A stretch of DNA of 64,000 bases, taken from Lagopus muta (Eukaryota > Chordata > Aves > Galliformes > Phasianidae). Both the position numbers and the translations under genes were made by a program. The stretch covers positions 50,170,972 through 50,234,971 of the forward strand of contig NC_064437.1 in NCBI RefSeq assembly GCF_023343835.1, given 5' to 3'. Within the stretch, counting starts at the first letter, position 1. Each line of letters opens with the position of its first letter. The notes under the pieces were generated by a model. The model was not told the DNA's origin, did not search any database, and saw only the letters and a program-made list of their open reading frames with translations. This document shows, piece by piece, positions 60,882 through 64,000 of the stretch.

Positions 60882-61015
60882 GAGCTGGCTACCAGAGGCA
60901 AAGGATCTCTTCTGGAGATCACTTCTCTTGGTGTCTTCTGGTGAGCTCAGCCGAAGGGTAAGCTCTTCCACTTATTCTCTTTTGTGATCGTTGTTCACTT
61001 TGCCTAATTCTCTTG

Positions 61016-61085
61016 ATTATATTGTGATTATAACATCTTGATATCTATTGATTATACAATTATATTGTGATTATAACATCTTGAT
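61016..61085 (+). repeat. Exact 27-base direct repeat, period 43
   Basis: Copies at 61016-61042 and 61059-61085 are identical (beginning ATTATATTGTGATTATAACA), separated by 16 bases that themselves share GATTATA-like sequence. Confidence 0.95.
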
Positions 61086-64000
61086 TATACAGGTGGACAG
61101 AACAGTTACATAAAAACTTCTATAACTTTAAACCGCTTGCTGTGCTTTTCCCTGATGTCTATGGTGAGTTTAAATAAATAAGAGGACAGGATGGGTGTGA
61201 CACTTACAGCTCTAGTAGCAGGAGTAAGAAAAGGGGTGGGATGTGGCTTTAGTTTCAGTGACAGATCGCTTGCCAATCTTCTGCAGGAACAGTCCTGTAA
61301 GTGGGATGGAAGAAAAGAACCCTACATGCTCTTTTTGATGGATCTGCCTTTCTCTGCTGCAGCCTTCTGTAAAAGGTAGGTGTCGAGTGTGCTGTCAGCT
61401 GTGGAAGATATGATGACCACAAAACCCAAGCAGATAAGTGCTTGAGCGGGGTGTAGAGGGGCTCTGCAGCTGGCTGCTGTAAGCTTTTCTCTGTCTCTCT
61501 ATTTCTGCTGGTGGAGAGGTTACTGAGTGCTGGAGGCAGTAAGTTCCTCTGTTACGTTATGGGAGGGCAGAGGCTGTTACTGAAAAACAACTGCTGATGT
61601 TAAACTATGTTTTGGTTGGGAATACTCTGGTATTTACTTTGGTATTTAGCCTTAGATCTCAAGGAATACTTGAAATTGCTTCCAAGTGTGGTAAGTATGA
61701 AAAAGCCTGTCTTCTTCAGGTGTTTTGTGAACATGACTCTCTACTGGACTCAGAATGCTTTCCTGACATCTCTGCTGCCACTGTAGTTAACAGCAAGTCC
61801 AGATCAGAAGTTTAATTTTATTATTGAGATTTAAGAGGAAAAAAGTCTATAGACAGGGCAGGATACTGTCTGCCTTAAATCTGACATAGTACATTGCAAC
61901 TTTCTCCTTCCTCTCAAATGTACATCCCACAGCATTTCTAAGCTTGATATGTCCTGTGCCTGGATCCTGTCCTTTATGTCACCTGCAGCAGGTGCTGGGC
62001 AACCAAATCATGCTGGACTGCAGTTTTCAGCCAGAGTTTTCCTGTGGCTTTGTGGCCTTGTCTTTATCCTACTAACAACTTCCTGTATGCCTTGCTCCTG
62101 ATGCAAGCATCTGTCTGCAGCACAGAGGTGCTGCAGAGTAACACACAACAAATCACTTGACTCATGCACACCTTTAGCCTCTGCATTCAGCAATAAGACC
62201 TGCATTTGCACACTGGCTTAAAGAGGAATGATTTCCATAGCAACAGTGAGGGTATGTGGGATTGTATGAATGCTGCCTCAGATAGCACATAAAGCACCTT
62301 CTTATGAAATAACTGACTGCACAGGCACTGGAAAAACACTCACAATAGACTATGTGGAAGAAGTGTTGTGTAATGGTATTATTTGAAGCAAAAAAAACAT
62401 TCCTGTTTTGTTTCAGGGATTACTTCAAAAAAATATATATATTTTTGCTATAGGGGATGAGGGAGTTCTGCTTTGTTTCTGTCAACTGTTAGTGAATGCA
62501 GCTGGTATAAGATCTGATGTGATTGCTTCAGCAGCACAGCGGTGCTTTTCATGAAGATCCAAAGGGATTACCTGGGGTGGACATTGAGGCAAAGAAATGA
62601 CAGCTTGGCCAAGGGGTGGGAAGCAGGCTGTACTGGTAGACTTTAAATGGGAGGCTGCATTGTTATTGCTGGTGGGCAGACAGGGAGGGAATGCTCTAGT
62701 GCGTGGGGCTGCTGAGAAACAAGATAGGAAGTACATAAAGGAGAAAGTACTTGGGGTTTTATTTACATGCACATGCCTTTTTCACTTGTTGGGATTGTCC
62801 TGCTGTTTTCTGTAATTATTTTTGCTGTTTCACTGCTTTGCTTTACATAGCCCTGTGTTCACAGTCCAGCCTGGTGGCTGGGCACCTTTGCCATGCTCCT
62901 GAGGGGAAGAAGGGAGAAGTGCTCCTTGTGTTCTGCAGATCCAAGTGTGGTAGAACCTCAGCAGGGTAGGTTCTGCCTGCTCCTCATGAAGCTCCAGCAG
63001 CTGTGTCCCTGGGCAGGCAGCCTGCCAGCAGTGGTTTCCTGGATACGTGTCGCTGCAGCTCGTTATAAGGAGGATGAATAAGAGTAACTGTGCTGATTTC
63101 ATCATTTCCTTCACCTCCTTCATTTCCTTCACATCCTGCACCTTCAAAGAAAGCAATTTGGGATGGGGAAAACTGTATGTTTCAGATACTTGGTTTAACA
63201 TGTAGGCTGTCATAAATGTTAATAAATGTAACTGTTAGAAATCATGAATCCCATGTTGGAGCCAGATGATACAGGAGGTCTCTCTGCACAGGCTGTGGAA
63301 TTTCTGTACTTTCCACAAGCACATCTGGGTAGGCTTGGACATCCCATCTTTCTAGATATTTTTTTTTTCAAATTTTATTAATCGATTGCTTGCTCTGACA
63401 GAGCTTATTCACTTAAACTTCCATGTGTGCATGCCAATTTGGCAGCAACAGTGAGATTTAAGAGCATCTTGCTTGGGGGAGGGGTAAAGGGTGACATGCT
63501 AATTTCTAAGTGTTTTGTTCTTGAATAGTAAAGGCATGTGACAGCCATAGCTGGCTGTGGGCTCTGTGTGTGGAGATTTGTCTGCAAAGCAGTGGCTGAA
63601 GAACAACCTGGGCACTCTTTGCAATCCCACTTTGAGAAGGCATGTTCTCTAGCCCTAGTTCTCTTGCTAGAGAGAGATCCTAGAGCTGTGTCTTCACTTA
63701 GAAGAAAAGCAGGGCACTCAAAAGCAGATGTAGGATTTCTCCATGCAGTATTGAGGAAGGCAAACAGTGAATGCTGAGATCAGTGATGGTAGGATCTTCC
63801 ACCTCAACTGCCATTCAGTTTATACCTTGGGAGCAAAGAGCTATTTTCTTTTAATGGATATAATGTACCCCCAGCTTATGCTGTAAGAGGATAAAGCAAT
63901 CTCAACATGACCTTGGCAGGTTTGCATATACCCTAGGGTGAGAGAGTCTAGACTTCGTATCTACCCTGAACATCTTCATGCATAACTACGTACCCTGAAT

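Larger units (their letters stand above)
60728..61104 (+). mobile_element. Solo-LTR-like element with TATA box (putative avian endogenous retroviral LTR)
   Basis: A block that differs from its surroundings and has LTR-like organisation. It can be drawn from TG at 60728 to CA at 61104, with GTT directly flanking both sides. Two perfect inverted repeats (60809-60833 and 60843-60865) precede a TATTTAA box at 60875-60881. A third inverted repeat (60904-60920) lies near the expected start site. An AT-rich 3' part contains an exact 27-base direct repeat. I see no internal retroviral genes, so if it is an LTR it is solitary. Class and family are not certain, and the ends are inferred from TG...CA and the weak flanking repeat. 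It could instead be an ordinary promoter. Confidence 0.5.
46760..64000. other. Gene-free region upstream of ANKRD1
   Basis: About 17 kb with no recognised exon on either strand. Open frames are short, overlap on both strands and lack known domains. Contents I can name: an A-rich repeat (48424-48457), an old CR1 copy (50915-51640), poly(A) runs (51776-51792 and 55840-55857), and the LTR-like element (60728-61104). In human the next gene beyond ANKRD1 is PCGF5, some distance away; nothing of it is seen here. Confidence 0.6.

Noticed and set aside
62482-63213. Minus- and plus-strand frames of about 70-127 codons near the right edge
   Set aside because: No domain, mutually overlapping, and some rely on non-ATG starts. 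Insufficient evidence for a gene.
1-64000. Bacterial-type systems, CRISPR arrays, tRNA or rRNA genes
   Set aside because: The sequence is avian nuclear DNA. I saw no spaced direct-repeat array and no tRNA or rRNA signature, though a covariance-model scan was not possible here.

Overview
The window is vertebrate nuclear DNA, almost certainly from a bird. It holds split genes with short GT-AG exons, two CpG islands, and eight or so copies of the CR1 non-LTR retrotransposon, the dominant avian LINE. The protein order HTR7 - RPP30 - ANKRD1 matches the neighbourhood I recall from human chromosome 10q23. A galliform such as chicken (where I would expect chromosome 6) is my best guess, but the species is inferred, not shown.

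Layout. Positions 1-11132 are the start of a long HTR7 intron, with no exon visible. Positions 11133-11659 (minus strand) are HTR7 exon 1, encoding the first 176 residues of the 5-HT7 serotonin receptor up to the Arg of the DRY motif. A CpG island (about 11240-12180) covers exon 1 and the upstream 5' region. Positions 12200-17580 are intergenic and end in a CR1 fragment. RPP30 (plus strand, ATG 17910, stop 36041) is complete: 11 coding exons and 267 residues, starting in a second CpG island that carries a ZNF143/SBS-type motif. Its introns hold two CR1 copies, a 34-T run and a (TA)n tract. About 3 kb separates it from the convergent ANKRD1, which is also complete on the minus strand (ATG 46352, stop 39852, nine coding exons, 318 residues). 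ANKRD1 has a TATA box and CATTCC (TEAD/M-CAT) motifs upstream. From about 46.8 kb to 64 kb I see no gene, only an old CR1 copy, simple repeats and a solo-LTR-like element with palindromes and a TATA box near 60.7-61.1 kb.

The three genes are unrelated in function and do not form an operon or pathway. HTR7 is a Gs-coupled receptor at the plasma membrane. RPP30 is a protein subunit of the RNase P/MRP tRNA- and rRNA-processing complexes in the nucleolus. ANKRD1 (CARP) is a stress- and stretch-inducible muscle ankyrin-repeat protein of sarcomere and nucleus. I reconstructed every exon by translating across splice sites; each junction keeps frame and all use GT-AG. I did not find a convincing undescribed system. 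The most interesting leads are a CR1 copy that appears to form the polypyrimidine tract of an ANKRD1 splice acceptor, and the palindrome-rich LTR-like promoter at 60.7 kb.
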